The position numbers and the translations under genes were made by a program. A DNA stretch of 64,000 bases from positions 45,357,459-45,421,458 of the forward strand of contig OX235265.1 in the NCBI GenBank assembly GCA_944472135.2. The letters run 5' to 3'. The notes beneath the pieces are model-generated. The model was not told the DNA's origin, made no database searches, and saw nothing but the letters and a program-made list of their open reading frames with translations. Below are positions 24,341-36,514 of the stretch, piece after piece; position 1 is the first letter of the stretch, and every line of letters begins with the position of its first letter. The DNA is from Trichobilharzia regenti (lineage: Eukaryota; Platyhelminthes; Trematoda; Strigeidida; Schistosomatidae).

Positions 24341-24429
24341 ATTTTGCTAAACTTTTTTAATGAATGTTTAATAAAATTATAATAATAATGTTGAAATAAT
24401 CACTTAGGTTTTTCAAGAGTTGTTTTTGT

Positions 24430-24703
24430 AAGGATTAGATTTCTTTTTACGAGTTTGACCACGGATTGATATCAGTTAGAAAATCACTGAGAAGCAGATA
24501 CAGGGAGTGCTGGACAGCTGCTTCATCCTAGTTTGGGAATCCTTGGTAGTACCTACCCACCATCAGGGTTCGAACACAGCGTACTGCGGATGATCCCCAA
24601 ACTAGGATGAAACATCTGTCCAGTATTCCCTGTGTCTGCTTTTCACTGGTTCTCTAACTGACATCAATCCGCGGTCAAACTCATAAAAACAAATCTAATC
24701 CTT
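24430..24703. repeat. Long imperfect palindrome made of two opposed hammerhead SINEs
   Basis: Arms of about 108 bases at 24430-24537 and 24594-24703 are inverted copies with about a dozen differences. The central 56 bases include a B-box-like GGGTTCGAACAC. Each arm contains the SINE hammerhead domain: the right arm reads GATGATCCCC, then ACTAGGATGAAAC and CTGTCCAGTATTCCC. The arms extend past the SINE into AAGGATTAGATTTC, so the duplication is larger than the SINE. Core bases are altered in both arms. Confidence 0.8.
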
Positions 24704-24881
24704 AAAAACCAACTACAGAAAATTAATCTGATGCTCGCTACAGGACGGAGTTTCCTGGAGTTCTAGTGAGAATTCGTGATTAGTGAGGTCTATCCAATCA
24801 AGCATGAGGATGTATTTTCTATCGATGACATTTGTTGGTGACAGTCGCTATAAATCTCGAATTCGTAGAAGTTAGAATTGA

Positions 24882-25045
24882 TGGGTCATGGTTGAATGGT
24901 ATACGTGCTCGCCTTGTGATGGGAAGGTGCTAGGTTCGAACCCTGGCAGGGATTGCATACTGCCAATGATTCCCGAACTAGGATGAAACAACTGTCCAGT
25001 ATTCCCTGGTTTTCAATGGTTCTCTAACTGATATCAATCCGTTTT
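24882..25045 (+). mobile_element. Hammerhead SINE, single copy with good tRNA head
   Basis: The head ATGGTTGAATGGTATACGTG then GCTAGGTTCGAACCCTGG gives clear A- and B-boxes. The ribozyme domain follows: CCAATGATTCCC, loop, GGATGAAAC, CTGTCCAGTATTCCCTGG. The 5' core half is CCAATGA instead of CUGANGA and the base before GAAA is U, so cleavage is doubtful. The 3' tail CTCTAACTGATATCAATCCG matches the palindrome arms at 24430-24703. Confidence 0.82.
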
Positions 25046-25479
25046 CAGATTGAGGTTTTTATTTTGTCATACTAGCAGCGTTTTAAAAAAAGTACAATTC
25101 GTATTTAGACATGATTCTCTCCATGTTGAGTAAGTAATACTTTACTGAAGTTGATTTTAATTTATGATTATTTAATAAGATTACTCTAAATACTGTACTG
25201 CATTTTGTAAGAACAACTATTTCGAAAGCCTTAATTGACTTAATTCCATACTCATAAGTTTAAATTAGTGTTTAATGAAGATGTCTCATGATGTAAGAAA
25301 AAAATCTCTTTTACATTGCTGTTTTTATCACTCATTATATGCAGAATTTAATATTGCTCACTAATTTGTACTTATGGTTCTCGTAAAAATAACTTTGAGA
25401 TACTTCGTGTTTAAACATTATCTGTACCACATCCATTGTTGAATACATATAAGAATCAACTGCCATCGCTCGTCAACGG

Positions 25480-25715
25480 CGTTGGTATTTAGGGGGTGGG
25501 GAACACTGGTCACTCAAGCAAGTTGGTTAGGGTTCGATTCTCTCAAACCTCTCGACCTCTCATAGTTTGTAGTAAGCTGGCCGGTGACGTGAGGGAAGGT
25601 TAAGCGTGAGGCTAGCAACTCCACCTCGTAAAAATAAATACCACTGCTACTAAAACTTTAAAGCTGTAGCTTGAAGCCCCATGTTTCACTGGGAATGCAA
25701 AGGCATAAAATAAAA
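25480..25715 (+). mobile_element. SINE-III copy with eroded head
   Basis: The head shows a B-box-like GGGTTCGATTCTC near 25527. Then the RTE leader block GCGTGAGGCTAGCAACTCCA near 25604 and the RTE terminal block GAAGCCCCATGTTTCACTGG near 25673 are followed by an A-rich tail near 25705. Confidence 0.75.
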
Positions 25716-26254
25716 GTAATAGAAGAAAGCAAATAAAAGATCACTCGTCAACCAGCTGTATTTCTGTGAACTATTTCAGTATTTCAAACTTTCTCATAAT
25801 ATTCGTATTCTTGATTTGGCCTAATCGATTCAAATTGGTCATTAAGTATTAGAGACAATCGGTGGGTAGGAATGCTTAAAGTTCCAAGCATGCTGGTTCG
25901 TATCTGAAACAAAAGTGCTTTTCTTCTCAGAATCATAATAATGTCAAACGCGTTGAAACTACACTATTCAACCCCAAAAAATACCATTAACAGATATTCA
26001 GTGAATATCCACCATGAGAAGATGATGAATTTATTCATGTCAACTACAGAGTCTATCAACTGACAAATTTGTTTTTCTAAATTTATCTCTTTGAGGAACT
26101 TTTGAAGTGACATAATTCAGTAGTTACTTAAGCATCCCAAAAACCTCCATTCGCTTTGCTTTCCATACCTTTAGTGTTATGCAGTGTGTATAATTTAGTT
26201 ACATTGATTAGTTCTCGAATTATTATTGTTATTAGTAGTAGTAAATTTTTCAAA

Positions 26255-26690
26255 AGAATGGCTACTGAACAAAGAATGCTCTTTTCGATAACTTAATCAT
26301 TAGGTTCTATAGTTATAGATACATAATAGTGAATAAATTAGTGCTATTAAAAACATTAATTTTGTTCAAATAACATTAAATCAATAATGGTATCAATAGA
26401 TTACAGTTCAGTGGCAGCAACATAACAGTATGCCGAATATCAGAAAAACGGGAAATGTAGTAGCAGAAATTCCCCTGAAGGCCAGGGCGGTAGTAGTGGA
26501 GAGACTTGCTTCTATAGCACACAAAGCACTGGTTGTTCCAGACTAATCGCGATAGCCTCTGCTATTTGGAATATGAAGCAAACTCTTTGGAACTTGGTAG
26601 ATGATAGAGCAGGATTCTTCAATTCTGGCCGGTTTGGACCAGGTGGTCTAATATTGAACTGTTGATGGTTTTCACTGCACCTTTACCAAG
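26255..26690 (-). pseudogene. PLE terminal region and C-terminal fragment
   Basis: Two pieces are visible. At 26265-26315 the minus strand carries the hammerhead-like block CTAATGATT, then TATCGAAAAGAGCATTCTTTG; one core base is altered. At 26460-26690 the minus strand is similar by eye to the PLE C-terminal stretch at 41395-41600 (for example CCAAACCGGCCAG and the GAAGCAAGTC block). No open frame survives. Confidence 0.6.
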
Positions 26691-26699
26691 CCGCACTGG

Positions 26700-27770
26700 T
26701 AAATGTTCTTGAGCACGAATTGTTTGTAATTCAAAAGCGAACCAAAAATCTCCTTTGTAGTATAGACAATTTCGTTCACATTCATGTTTCTCAGGTCTAC
26801 AAATTATTCACTGAACACTTGCTTTCTTGAAGGATATCGGAAACTTTCATCTTATGACCACGTTGACTTCATGACGAATAATATGGCTTACAGAACATAG
26901 ACATAGAACGAGTCACTTTCGCCTCCACAATATGAATTTCTTAATTAAGATAGGCATTGTAGGAAATGAAATGATGTTAAACACCACCCTTGTTGTGGAT
27001 TTAATTAAGGACTATGGTGAATAATTCGGTCCCAGTGTTAACCGAATGCTGTAAAAATGAGAATGTAAGCTAAGAAGGAGTCCATCAGCTGGAAGGACAC
27101 TTGATGAAATAGCATGTTCTGACAGACAGGCTTTGTGAAAATTTGAAGTGCAGATAGATGACTGGAACGGAAACAGAATTCATGTTGGAATTGATGTTTC
27201 AACCGAATCGCTGAGTAGTAACAAAATGAGATTAAATGAGATTCACAATATCTTTTAGCATATATTAAACAAGTTTTCAGCAGATACATGCAAAGAAATT
27301 CGACCAATTTCTTTACATTGTTTTCACTCTTTTTCCTCTTTAATATTTTTTACTGATTCAGGTGGTATGTTTCTAGATATATGCAGAGGTAAACGACTTT
27401 ACGCCTTCGCATTATCAAAATAAAGTTAAACACATTGAGAACAAGTTTTTTTCACTAATTATGGAATTTTTTAGTTGTATTACGCATGAAAGCGTTCGAT
27501 TACATACCCTCTTGACATTTCAGGATATATAGTTATTGATTTATAACTGAAATCTGTATACTTTTTGGTGGGAGATCAGAATAGTTGGAGGTGAAAGCTA
27601 ATTTATAAATTACAGAATTTAAGACAAATATCATTTGAAGCTTGAGTAACGCAAATTTGGAACTTGCTTTAAATTTTTCATCATTTGTCAGATGTTATCA
27701 TCTATGTACTGTATGCAAGTCATGTTAAATACAGTGTTACTACAAGTAACTGATACTGAATTTTGCTTAA
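26700..27770. other. No recognisable gene
   Basis: The longest frame (89 codons antisense at 27038-27307) has no recognisable motif and low-complexity context. I see no repeat match within the window. Confidence 0.4.
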
Positions 27771-27774
27771 TTCC

Positions 27775-30760
27775 TGTTATTATTATTATTCCCTTGAGTT
27801 CCTTGAGTTTTATAACACACCTTCATGTTGTCCTAATTTCTCATGTCCTCATCAGCTGGGTCCACAATCGCTCATCGTTTCTCATTTCCTTCTAGAAAGA
27901 CCTACTCCATTTTACCCTACGATGATTCACTCGATGCTGACCGTTCGCGTTCAACACGAGAGATCGCCCGACAATCAGTTTTATTCAACGATCTCGTTAG
28001 TGTGAACCAAAACAATCTCCACTTTCTCACGAGTATTCTCTGAGCAGTCGGCTCTTGGTTGGTCTCTTCCTAGTTAGAGTTTCTTGATGCTGGTTCATTC
28101 TGGCCAGCTATTTGATCTAGAATATGAAGGCAGAGGAGACAATTGTTGACAAAAGTCTTTAACCTCCTGAAAATGCTTGCCGTGACAAGAAGTGCAAGTT
28201 TGTGACTCGTATAGAAGAATAAACTGACTAACTTCTCAATGATGTTGAAAATTCGAATCCCGTTCTTTGTGCTGGCTGAGTGACAGCGGAAGATTTTCAA
28301 ACTGATTTTAGGTTGATGAGGGCGTATCTCGCTCTTTCGACTCTGGCTGGATGGTTTTGAAATCTTCATCAAATTCCGAGTGCCTGTGGTTGAAACAATA
28401 TTTCCCAGATGAGTGAAGAAAGCAACTTCCTTCAAATCTCCCCGGTTGATGGTAGTCGCTGCTGGTTGTTGTTGCAGTTGGCGGTAGTGGTTGGTTATTT
28501 TCATCACCTCCATATTCTCTATGTCCACCTGAAGTCCCATCTTCGCTGTCGGATTCTTCAGCCAGTTTGTTGTTTTTCGTCTGTCTACAAGACTCCGAGT
28601 CTGTGTGAAATTAAACATAAGTCATCCACACGCGAAATCCTGGTCTCCTAGAATTTAGTGTCTGTGTACCAGCGTATCGCTGTCTTCTCACTCACTTCAA
28701 ACGCACGTTCTGTCATCTCATAATCCAATCCACCACAATAAGGAATATCATTGATGAAAGAAGGTAGTCAGCTTGTATTACGCTTATATTCACACTAAAA
28801 TTCCTCTCTCAGTTATCAGTTGTGGATTACATGACACATAGAATTGTTTTGTAGCCATCTGTTGAATGAGGTTGATCAGTATTTGGGTCACTGCTCTCCA
28901 CAGCGTTGGAATCGTTTCCAAATTACTTCACCGTCAACACTGTCTGTCACAGGTCTCTTCTAAGTGGATGAATTTGAATTAGATACCTGACCGCAATTCT
29001 CTGCCTTGTTCGATGATGACGGGTAGAGTTGCAGTTTGATCTGCACATATTCGCCTCTCCTGAATCGAGCTGATTCCAACAGGCAGAGTTCTGCATCCAG
29101 TGCATCTTGCCTCCTCTACAAGATGACGCAACTCAGTATTTTACTTGGTGTGGACGAGAATATTGTTCCACGTCAATTCTTGCAAAGAGAAGCATGAGTC
29201 GCCTATATTTGTTAACTTGACGAGGTCGCCTTTCATTAGGCGATCAGAAAACACCTTTCATTGCTTTCAATCCTTTGACAAAAATGGCGTGAGCACATCT
29301 GCCACAGTCTCTGTGTCCGTCTTCAGTGAATGGGGATGGGGAATTCCATATGTTCCTGGTCCCTTCCCAATTGGATTTCAGTAGCTTGATTGTATTCAAG
29401 ATTTCCGTTTTTGTTGTAGGATTGATATTCACTGGCAGATAGTTCTGTGTGTGCTATTGTTGGTGGAGGTTGTATTTGTGGGTGAGTTTCGTGCGACGGT
29501 CGATTCAGTAGTCCTTTGAAGTGGTGAGTCCACTGTTTTATTTCTCTCTCCTCCTTGATAATTAGGTCACCTTGACCGTCTTTTCTAGATGTCATCTGAG
29601 TTGATCTCATGCCGCTTAGAGTGTTGGTTATCTGGTATAATGTTGAGAGGAGTTTTTACCCTGTGGCCTGCCTGTTAGGCTTCAGTTGATGACAGCCAGT
29701 GTGTCGCAGAATTGTCTTTCTTCTATCTGTGCAGCCCTATTCACTTCTCTTTTAAGCTGGACGTAAATTGAACTCAGCTTCACCTTGTGTTGTCCATCGT
29801 TTTACTGGTCCATCTTCTCTTCCACCATCCTCCACTGCTCTCTTCTATCAGCTTCTAGGTAGGTGTTTGTTGAGGTCCGTTGATTCTTTTGCTTCTTCTT
29901 TGTTCCCAGAACAGTCCTACACGTTTCCTTGAACATCGTTTTCGGAGAGTTCTGGTGTTTTTCCCCGGAGTTTACCTCATTTTTGTCATAGAGTGTCATT
30001 GACTTTTTTGTGATTTCTCCAATAAAGGTATCCTCTGTAGCTGTGTCCTTCCTTTTTCTGAGTACTGATGTTTATTTGTGATCTTCTTTTAGTTGTTTTG
30101 AAGGCTTTTATCTTGAATTTTAAGGTTCTTTTAAGTAAATGATGGTGTGAGCCCACGACTGCTTCCATCCTCTACTTTGTTTCCGGTAGGCTGCGTCTCC
30201 ACTTCCTTGAGCTGCATTAGGATGAAGTCTGTCGGCTTTGTGGTTTGTTCGTCAGGGAAAATCCTTGTTGCTTGTTGCATATTCCTTTTTTACAATCCTC
30301 CTCAGACCATGAAATCTTTGTATACCCAGGCATATGCGAAGTATTTTCCGTTCTCATTCGTTTCACCGAGTGAGATCTTCTTGACCCATGAGAAGTTCTC
30401 TTCGTGTACTGTCTGTTCCCATTTTGGCTTCCATTCATATTGCCCGAAAGGATTTTGATGTCACCGTTCGGGATGTTGTGCATTGCTGTTTGTAATTGTC
30501 AATAGTTCCTTCCTCTCTTTTTCTGAGTTTTTTGTGACACGGGTTGACTGTAACCATCCTTCCTTTCTTTTGAGTTGAATCTTGCTGTCATGATCCTGGG
30601 TGAAATTGGTTCCCACTTCATTAGGTCTTTGGCTGCCACATCATGAGAGTGATTCACAGCCTCAATGTGCCTCATTGTTATATGGTTTACCAGAGTGGAG
30701 TAGATTACTGACTGACAAGTTGACATTTTTGACAAGAAATACACTACATCTGCTCCCGCA
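27775..30760 (-). pseudogene. RTE LINE, antisense, endonuclease to 3' end, degenerate
   Basis: The longest RTE copy here. From the right it starts inside the AP-like endonuclease: KWEPISPRIMTARFNSKERK near 30610, then HNIPNGDIKILSGNMNGSQN near 30475, where the catalytic GDxN has become GNMN. Next are SHHHLLKRTLKFKIKAFKTT near 30140 and the LGTKKKQKNQRTSTNTYLEA linker near 29900. The RT finger (NIWNSPSPFTEDGHRDCGRC, a frameshifted form) is near 29360, and the later RT part (MGLQVDIENMEVMKITN, then HLGNIVSTTGTR) near 28540-28380. The 3' end near 27775 has the TTATTATTATTATTCCCTTG layout of RTE tails. Many stops and frame breaks are present. Confidence 0.87.
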
Positions 30761-30884
30761 GATTCCCAGCACTTTTGTACCGTATCTTCTCATTCCTTTG
30801 CCTACCTACCCACCTTTTCTAGTTTCCTACATTGTACGCAAATTCCACGTCCTCATTCTTATTTTATTTTTAGCTCTCATCGTT

Positions 30885-31075
30885 GGTGACACAGTGGTTA
30901 GGACTCTCGCCGACCATGCACATGGTCCGAGGTTCGATCCCCTGTCGACGCACACCTGATATCTATGGTCGGCCTGCAAAATTTAGGCTACTGATATCCA
31001 TGCTGAAAATTTTATACTTGTACCAAAAATACAGCGTGGAATCAAGCTGTAATCAAAAATGAAAAAACTAGCTGG
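30885..31075 (+). mobile_element. SINE-II, copy 3
   Basis: Head CGTTGGTGACACAGTGGTTA then GAGGTTCGATCCCCTG; body CACCTGATATCTATGGTCGG; tail ACTTGTACCAAAAATACAGC then AATCAAGCTGTAATCAAAAA. It is inserted just beyond the 5' end of the antisense RTE. Confidence 0.87.
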
Positions 31076-31144
31076 CTGATTGGCTTCCCGACGGCTTCCA
31101 CTTGCCCCTGTGTCATTTCGCCTCTAGGATTCAGCGAAGAATCA

Positions 31145-31240
31145 GATTGTTATTTGAAGTTTTTGTTGCTAGCCCCACGCCTAACCCTACCTCATTTCCT
31201 GTGCTTAGGACTGGCTAGAAAACTAGCGAGCTATTAAACT
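31145..31240 (-). mobile_element. RTE leader or SINE-III fragment
   Basis: GTTGCTAGCCCCACGCCTAA is the complement of the leader block found in SINE-III copies and in the 4385 element, followed by a CTTAGGACTGGCTAG block. No terminal block is present. Confidence 0.5.
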
Positions 31241-31249
31241 AGGCGAGGT

Positions 31250-32000
31250 TTAATTATATTTGCTACCCAAACATCTTAGCGCTTCTGGATGTGTGTGGTG
31301 GGAACATCCTGATGCTTATTAGTAGTAGTCTGTGATGCAAGATTTTGGGATTTTTCACACAATTTACAGCGGAATATGGCGAAACTAGGTGAATGAAATA
31401 CCAGTTATTCCTAAGCCACTCAGCAAGTTTTATTTCGTGGAGCCCAGCAATATACTTACTCACTGATTAACATGATAGAAATAGATCCATTATTTCAAGG
31501 AGTTGTGTCTGAACAGTTCTTAAAGACACAAAGTAGACCAAAGCCAGCTTTCAGAGGTTCTCTTACTGGTCTCGACTTGTGAAGAAATCATCCTCGATAC
31601 ACTATCGATTTGCCGCTCATAAACCTTATCTTTAGCTTGAATGTTTGATTTCCTATTTGGAAATATATCAGGCTTTTCCAGTAGATGACTTTGTCCTTTA
31701 TATTTTACCGCTCATCTTCAACTACAGAAGTGAACAACAAAACAAGATAAACTGTGAAGTGAATTCACGGAAAGAGTGTGATTGCTGCCATTCACTGACT
31801 TTGCTCATATTCTGTGTAGAATTATTCAATTTAACGATTTACTCCTCCTCTCATCGCTTTAAGTATTTCTCTGTTAAATTTTTTTTCATATATCCTTTGT
31901 ATATCAAGAATTCACGACTGTCAAATAAAAATATTAACCCAAGACTATTAACCAACGTTAAATGACATTATCTTTTCATAAGCATTGTGTGAAACGTTTT
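31250..32000. other. No recognisable gene
   Basis: A 106-codon frame (31645-31965, +) is hydrophobic and A+T-rich with no motif I recognise. It is not supported as a gene. Confidence 0.35.
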
Positions 32001-32009
32001 TCAAAAAAT

Positions 32010-32245
32010 GTTTTTATTCCTGTACATTCCGAATGGAACATAACGTCTCAAGCCTCAGCTTTGAAGCGCCAGTAGCAGTAGTTTCATTTGCACGGGATGA
32101 GGTTGATAACCTCACGCCCAAACTCTCCTCTTTACTGGCCTTACTACCGACTAGGAGAGGTTAAGGAATGCGTCTGCCGAGGATCGAACCTCAGGCCACA
32201 TGTGCGGTTGTCAAACACTCTAGGGCTGACCCACCGACGCACAAA
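32010..32245 (-). mobile_element. SINE-III, antisense, near complete
   Basis: Right to left: head with complement of GGTGGGTCAGCC near 32235 and B-box region GAGGTTCGATCCTCGG near 32189-32174. Then the RTE leader block (complement of GCGTGAGGTTATCAACCTC near 32120) and the RTE terminal block near 32035 (CCGAATGGAACATAACG). All three modules are present in order. Confidence 0.8.
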
Positions 32246-33044
32246 CATTGCGTGAACAAAGTACAAAATACAGTCGAGAACGGGAAAACTTTATACTACA
32301 GGAATAGACTGAAGAATTATTTTGCTAAATAATTTATGACTTAATAGTTCATAAATTTACTAAAATGTCTCATAAGCAGTTTCCACGATTTATTGACTGT
32401 TAATTGTGAGACTGCCTGGATTTGCCTCGGATAAGTACACTATTATTGATGTAGTGAGTCGTAGTTCCAGGTGGGATGAAAGCCTGAATTGTAGGAGGAT
32501 TCAAAACGCTGGCCTCACAGCTGATCTACGTGATCCATCCGTTCACCATATCTTTGCCTCACTACGATTCTCCTGGTAATGTTAACTTATAACAGAACTG
32601 TCCATTACTCTTCACATAGGACTCATATCAATTCTAAGTCCACTGAATTAGGAATCCAAATCAGGCTGATTATGAAACTATGCGAAACATCCTTCAATAT
32701 TTCCAAAGTTTTATCTCTAAGATAAAAGAATCCATTATGCTACACATCACCGTTAAAAAAGTGATATTGTTAGTAACCGGAGAATCCTTCTTCAAGCTTA
32801 GGAAGTTAGGAAAGCGCAGTTAATCTTCATGAATACTTAAAGTTGTGTTCAGTTACAATCATCTTCTGCAAGGACACATAACTGAATTGTTGTTAACTGT
32901 TATTTAGGTATTTACTAACAACCTTGACTTCAATAAAAAGACACTTACAAACCAAACCTTTGGGCCATTTTATAACAAAGGATTAATCAGGCAACATGAG
33001 GCTTTATATTACTGCTAAGAATTCTAAAGATTAGTTTAATTTTC

Positions 33045-33265
33045 TTTATTCCTTTGAATTTTAAGTGGAATATTGTGAATTAAGGTTTAAAATTAAAAGT
33101 TTCAGTCGCATATTTGTTGTTTTCAAATAGAAAGCTGACTGGTCTCACGCCCAACTTGCTTTTTGTCCATGCTTAATACCAGATAGGCGAGATTTAGGAG
33201 TCCGTCATTGGGATCAAACTGCAGCATCTAATTGGTCGGCTAGCATTCTAGCCCGGGAAATCTGT
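33045..33265 (-). mobile_element. SINE-III, antisense, diverged
   Basis: Leader block CTGGTCTCACGCCCAAC near 33140-33156 and head with CATTGGGATCAAACTGC near 33207. The terminal block near 33050 (CCTTTGAATTTTAAGTGGAA) is only weakly like the RTE end. Confidence 0.55.
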
Positions 33266-33715
33266 TACATTACCTGCATACTTAAATTGCAATTATTAAA
33301 CTATAATGATTATGTATTACTGTGCTATGTACTTTTATGTATTTATATGAAGCACAACGGACCGTTTTCACTTAGGATACCAGGAACAAAAAGGAAACGA
33401 TTATTATTTGATCAAATGTAAATTGATGTTGAATAAAAGCAGTAGATATTTACAAAACTGATTTATTAATTAGAACCGTCAGTGATCAGTCTCATATCTC
33501 AAATGACTGGAAAATATGAATGAGGAAGCTGAACGCAAACAATTTACGTATTTAATATGGTATAATGTGTATAAATGATATCAGATGTGTGACATAGATA
33601 CCGTGTTTTCTGTGATCAGGTTTAAAGGTGAAAATGTTTCCACTTCAGTGAAGTACTTCAATTAACGTTTCCGTTATAAGTAATATGATTAATAAATAAT
33701 GCTTTATCTGAGTAC

Positions 33716-33717
<2 letters not shown>

Positions 33718-33752
<35 letters not shown>
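33718..33752. repeat. (AT)n microsatellite
   Basis: About 17 perfect AT units. Similar shorter tracts lie at 44156-44187, 48414-48443, 51150-51166 and 55100-55123. Confidence 0.95.
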
Positions 33753-33755
<3 letters not shown>

Positions 33756-33849
33756 CAGTAACCGAGAATATACAAGCATTCTCAGACATATACAAATTAT
33801 TACTGAAAATCAAGTGTCGGCTGTCAAAGACTTGAAAGGTTACATGCTT

Positions 33850-34115
33850 TATCATGAGCTAATATCAAATAGGTAAACAATGCGAAAACCGAGAGACTAC
33901 TGGAAAGCTATTCCGACCTAATTTGACACTCTTCAGCGATTCCCAACCAAACGGGCATAAGGTAAAATTCATCGGACACTAGATGATATGCCAGTGACTG
34001 AATGGTGTACAACCCTATCTTGTGACCAGAAGGATCTGAGTTAGACCCCCTGAATTCTGGGTACTGTAGAAGTGTCCGAAACCGGAACGAGATGGCTGTT
34101 CAGTACTCTCTGGTA
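33850..34115. repeat. Head-to-head hammerhead-SINE pair
   Basis: The left copy is antisense. Its complement reads CGCTGAAGAG, GTC, a loop, GGTCGGAATAGC and TTTCCAGTAGTCTC, so the 5' core half is intact but CGAAAC has become CGGAATA. The right copy is sense: tRNA-like head TGACTGAATGGTGTACAACC near 33994, then GTAGAAGTGTCCG, loop, CGGAACGAGAT and CTGTTCAGTACTCTCTGG near 34085-34112. Both are mutated in the core. Confidence 0.65.
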
Positions 34116-34279
34116 ACAAAACTAATAAAAACACCACTGTCACTAAAACGCTGAAGGTGAAGTTTGACGTCATATGCATCATATGGAACATCAGTGCATA
34201 TTATGAACAATAACTGAGATATAGCAAAAATATTGTTATTAACTACCAACCTTGAATATTCTGTGTATATAAACATGTA

Positions 34280-34332
34280 TATAATTGTAGAGCCTGAAGA
34301 GGAATTTATTGAAAAGAATATTCTTTGCTCGA
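34280..34332 (+). ncRNA. PLE-type hammerhead-like motif with intact 5' core
   Basis: CTGAAGAG at 34294-34301 (matches CUGANGAG) and GAAA at 34311-34314 are separated by only nine bases. They are followed by the self-complementary AAGAATATTCTTT arm and GCTC, which can pair with GAGC at 34289-34293. The closing C before GAAA is a T here, which leaves a weak stem II. There is no PLE frame alongside, so it may be a terminal-repeat remnant. Confidence 0.5.
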
Positions 34333-34539
34333 TTATGTTGTGTTTTATAAATAACTGAGATGTTATATTTTAGAGGTTTATTATTCCACTGCTATATTTT
34401 ATACTGATTATTTTCTTGTCTTTATGATGACTCAGGATAAGAATGTTGAATATTTTAACTATCCTTTTGTTAAACTGTCAATTTATCACCAAATATTAGT
34501 AGTCATTATTTGCATTCATCACTCAACTGTTTCATTTTA

Positions 34540-35170
34540 GATAATAATAATTTGCTTTATTCCAAAACAGTACTTGTAATACAGGCATGGAATTCTCAGC
34601 ATTTCACTACAGTATTGCACCCAGTTTGTACATTAACTATAAATAAAATTCTACATAGATTAAGGGTAATCTCGTTTAGTTTTGACAACAACATATTAGC
34701 ATGTCGGTAGCAAAGCCAAAAGTGAACAGAGTATTTGAAGGTGTTAGAAAAGTAGATGCTAGCATATTTACTGGCGTAAGCGGTAACAAAAAGGTCGAGA
34801 TATACAGAGTGTGAAAGAACGAGGAAGAATGTGTTAAGTAGAGTTTGTAAGGAAAAGAGAAACAAAAGAGCACATGAAACAGAAAAAAGAGAAAAGGAAA
34901 AGAAAGAAAACGTTGTACCTATAAATGATATGAGGTGGAAAGACGAGATTTAATAAGTTATAAGTTTCACGCCTAATGCTTTCTTTATTGCACAGAACAC
35001 GAGCTAAGTAGGGTATGGTTGAGTTTTTGTACTTGCTAGTGCGAGCATATAGTTTTCTATATAGGCTTCTGGTTCTGCCTGATGAGATACAAGGGGAGAG
35101 TTTTGAATGAAGAGGGTGGTGTGAGTTAGATAAAATGGATTTAGCCGATATGCCACCGACGCACTATTAT
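34540..35170 (-). mobile_element. Repeat R2, probable LINE 3' end, copy 1
   Basis: Shares two blocks with 59405-60380. The first is AATAATAATTTGCTTTATTC with its next about 70 bases. The second is the 34960-35140 segment, containing TTCTGGTTCTGCCTGATGAG (TTCTGGTTCTACCTGATGAG at 60288). Read on the minus strand it ends with GGAATAAAGCAAATTATTATT, an LINE-like microsatellite tail. That same 3' end resembles the tail of the SINE-II family. No RT frame survives in this piece. Confidence 0.65.
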
Positions 35171-35359
35171 TATTATTATTAGCCCATGTTTCACATTATA
35201 ATTATATTAGAATAATATTATAGATATGTTATAATATCTACATTTTGCATCCAATAAAGTATATTTATCTATAGTTCACAATTTCAAGAGACAATATTTA
35301 CATAATATTTTCTAAAAGTTTCGTATAGAACTAGTACACTTAATAACCTTATTTTCTTT

Positions 35360-35600
35360 TATTTCTTCACGTTCCTAATGGAACATGGGGGGTACAAAAT
35401 AGAGGCTTGAATTTTCTATAGCAGCGTTTATTTTTACAGGATGAGGTTGCTAGACTCATGCCCAACCTCCCTTCTTTTCCAGCTTTTTTTCTAGCTTAGA
35501 AAGGTAAAGGAGTGCATCGGCCGGGGATCGAACTCATGAACATGCTGGAAGACAGACTATTTCTTCTGATGTAAAACAGACTCATCCACGATGCACACTG
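35360..35600 (-). mobile_element. SINE-III, antisense
   Basis: Right to left: the head (GGGGATCGAACTC near 35523), the leader block (complement of TCTAGCAACCTCATCC near 35440), and the RTE terminal block (CACGTTCCTAATGGAACATG near 35368). Confidence 0.75.
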
Positions 35601-36514
35601 TCTAGTTCTATCACAGGCCAGGCTTTCCCGTTTTTACATTTTTCGATATAGAAGCAAAACCAGGTCGATGAAGTAGTCTGATATATCTAACCTGTCCTGT
35701 TAGTGATTTGATGCTCTTCGAAGCACTACGGTCGCTTGTTCACATGCAAAACCCACTCCTTCGTCGTCGTATATCATTTACAGTGTCCAACACAATGCAA
35801 CTTCTATTGCATACCTTTAATTTCCTGTAGGAAACAAGAGTAGAATCTCATCACGAAATTAGACACTTTCAAATTATTCTTCTAATCATGTTTCGAGCAT
35901 GAAATCATAGACAGATGTGAGAGTAGGCAATCATGTGTTCTGATCACTGAACCAGTTCACCTCCGTTCATGTACGCATCATGAGGGATGTGGGGAATAAA
36001 ACGCAGAATGCAAAGAATTCATATATGGGTGATGAAGTAGAAGACAGCAACGGTGAATTACGAGAGTCATTAGTGATCAGAAAATAAAAGTAATACTTCG
36101 ACAAGTGACACAATTAAGCTATCTGACACCTGCAAGTATTAACAGTTATTCACCACTTGAAGAGTCACATATGCCTTCGTTTGATTACCTACATTAAGAA
36201 TGTGTCTGGCTGTAGCAGACCAACCCACGTTATTAAGTTTCATGCGTAGTCTGGTGAATTCACCGTATTCCATAATATTAGTTGTGTGCAAGTGGTGTGC
36301 CGTCTCGAGAGAATGAAATGTGATGGACTCAGTCCACCATCTACTCTTCACATCCTTCTAGAAAAGCCATGGGTGCATTTGCTCGTCAGTAGTGTTTTAG
36401 TTGTAAATATATCTAGTACGTGGTTATCTTCTTTTCTTCACTTTGTTTTGATCGTTTAAAATATGATCTCTAACGTCATTGTTTACCCTCTCTGGAATTT
36501 TGATGTTTTTTCTT

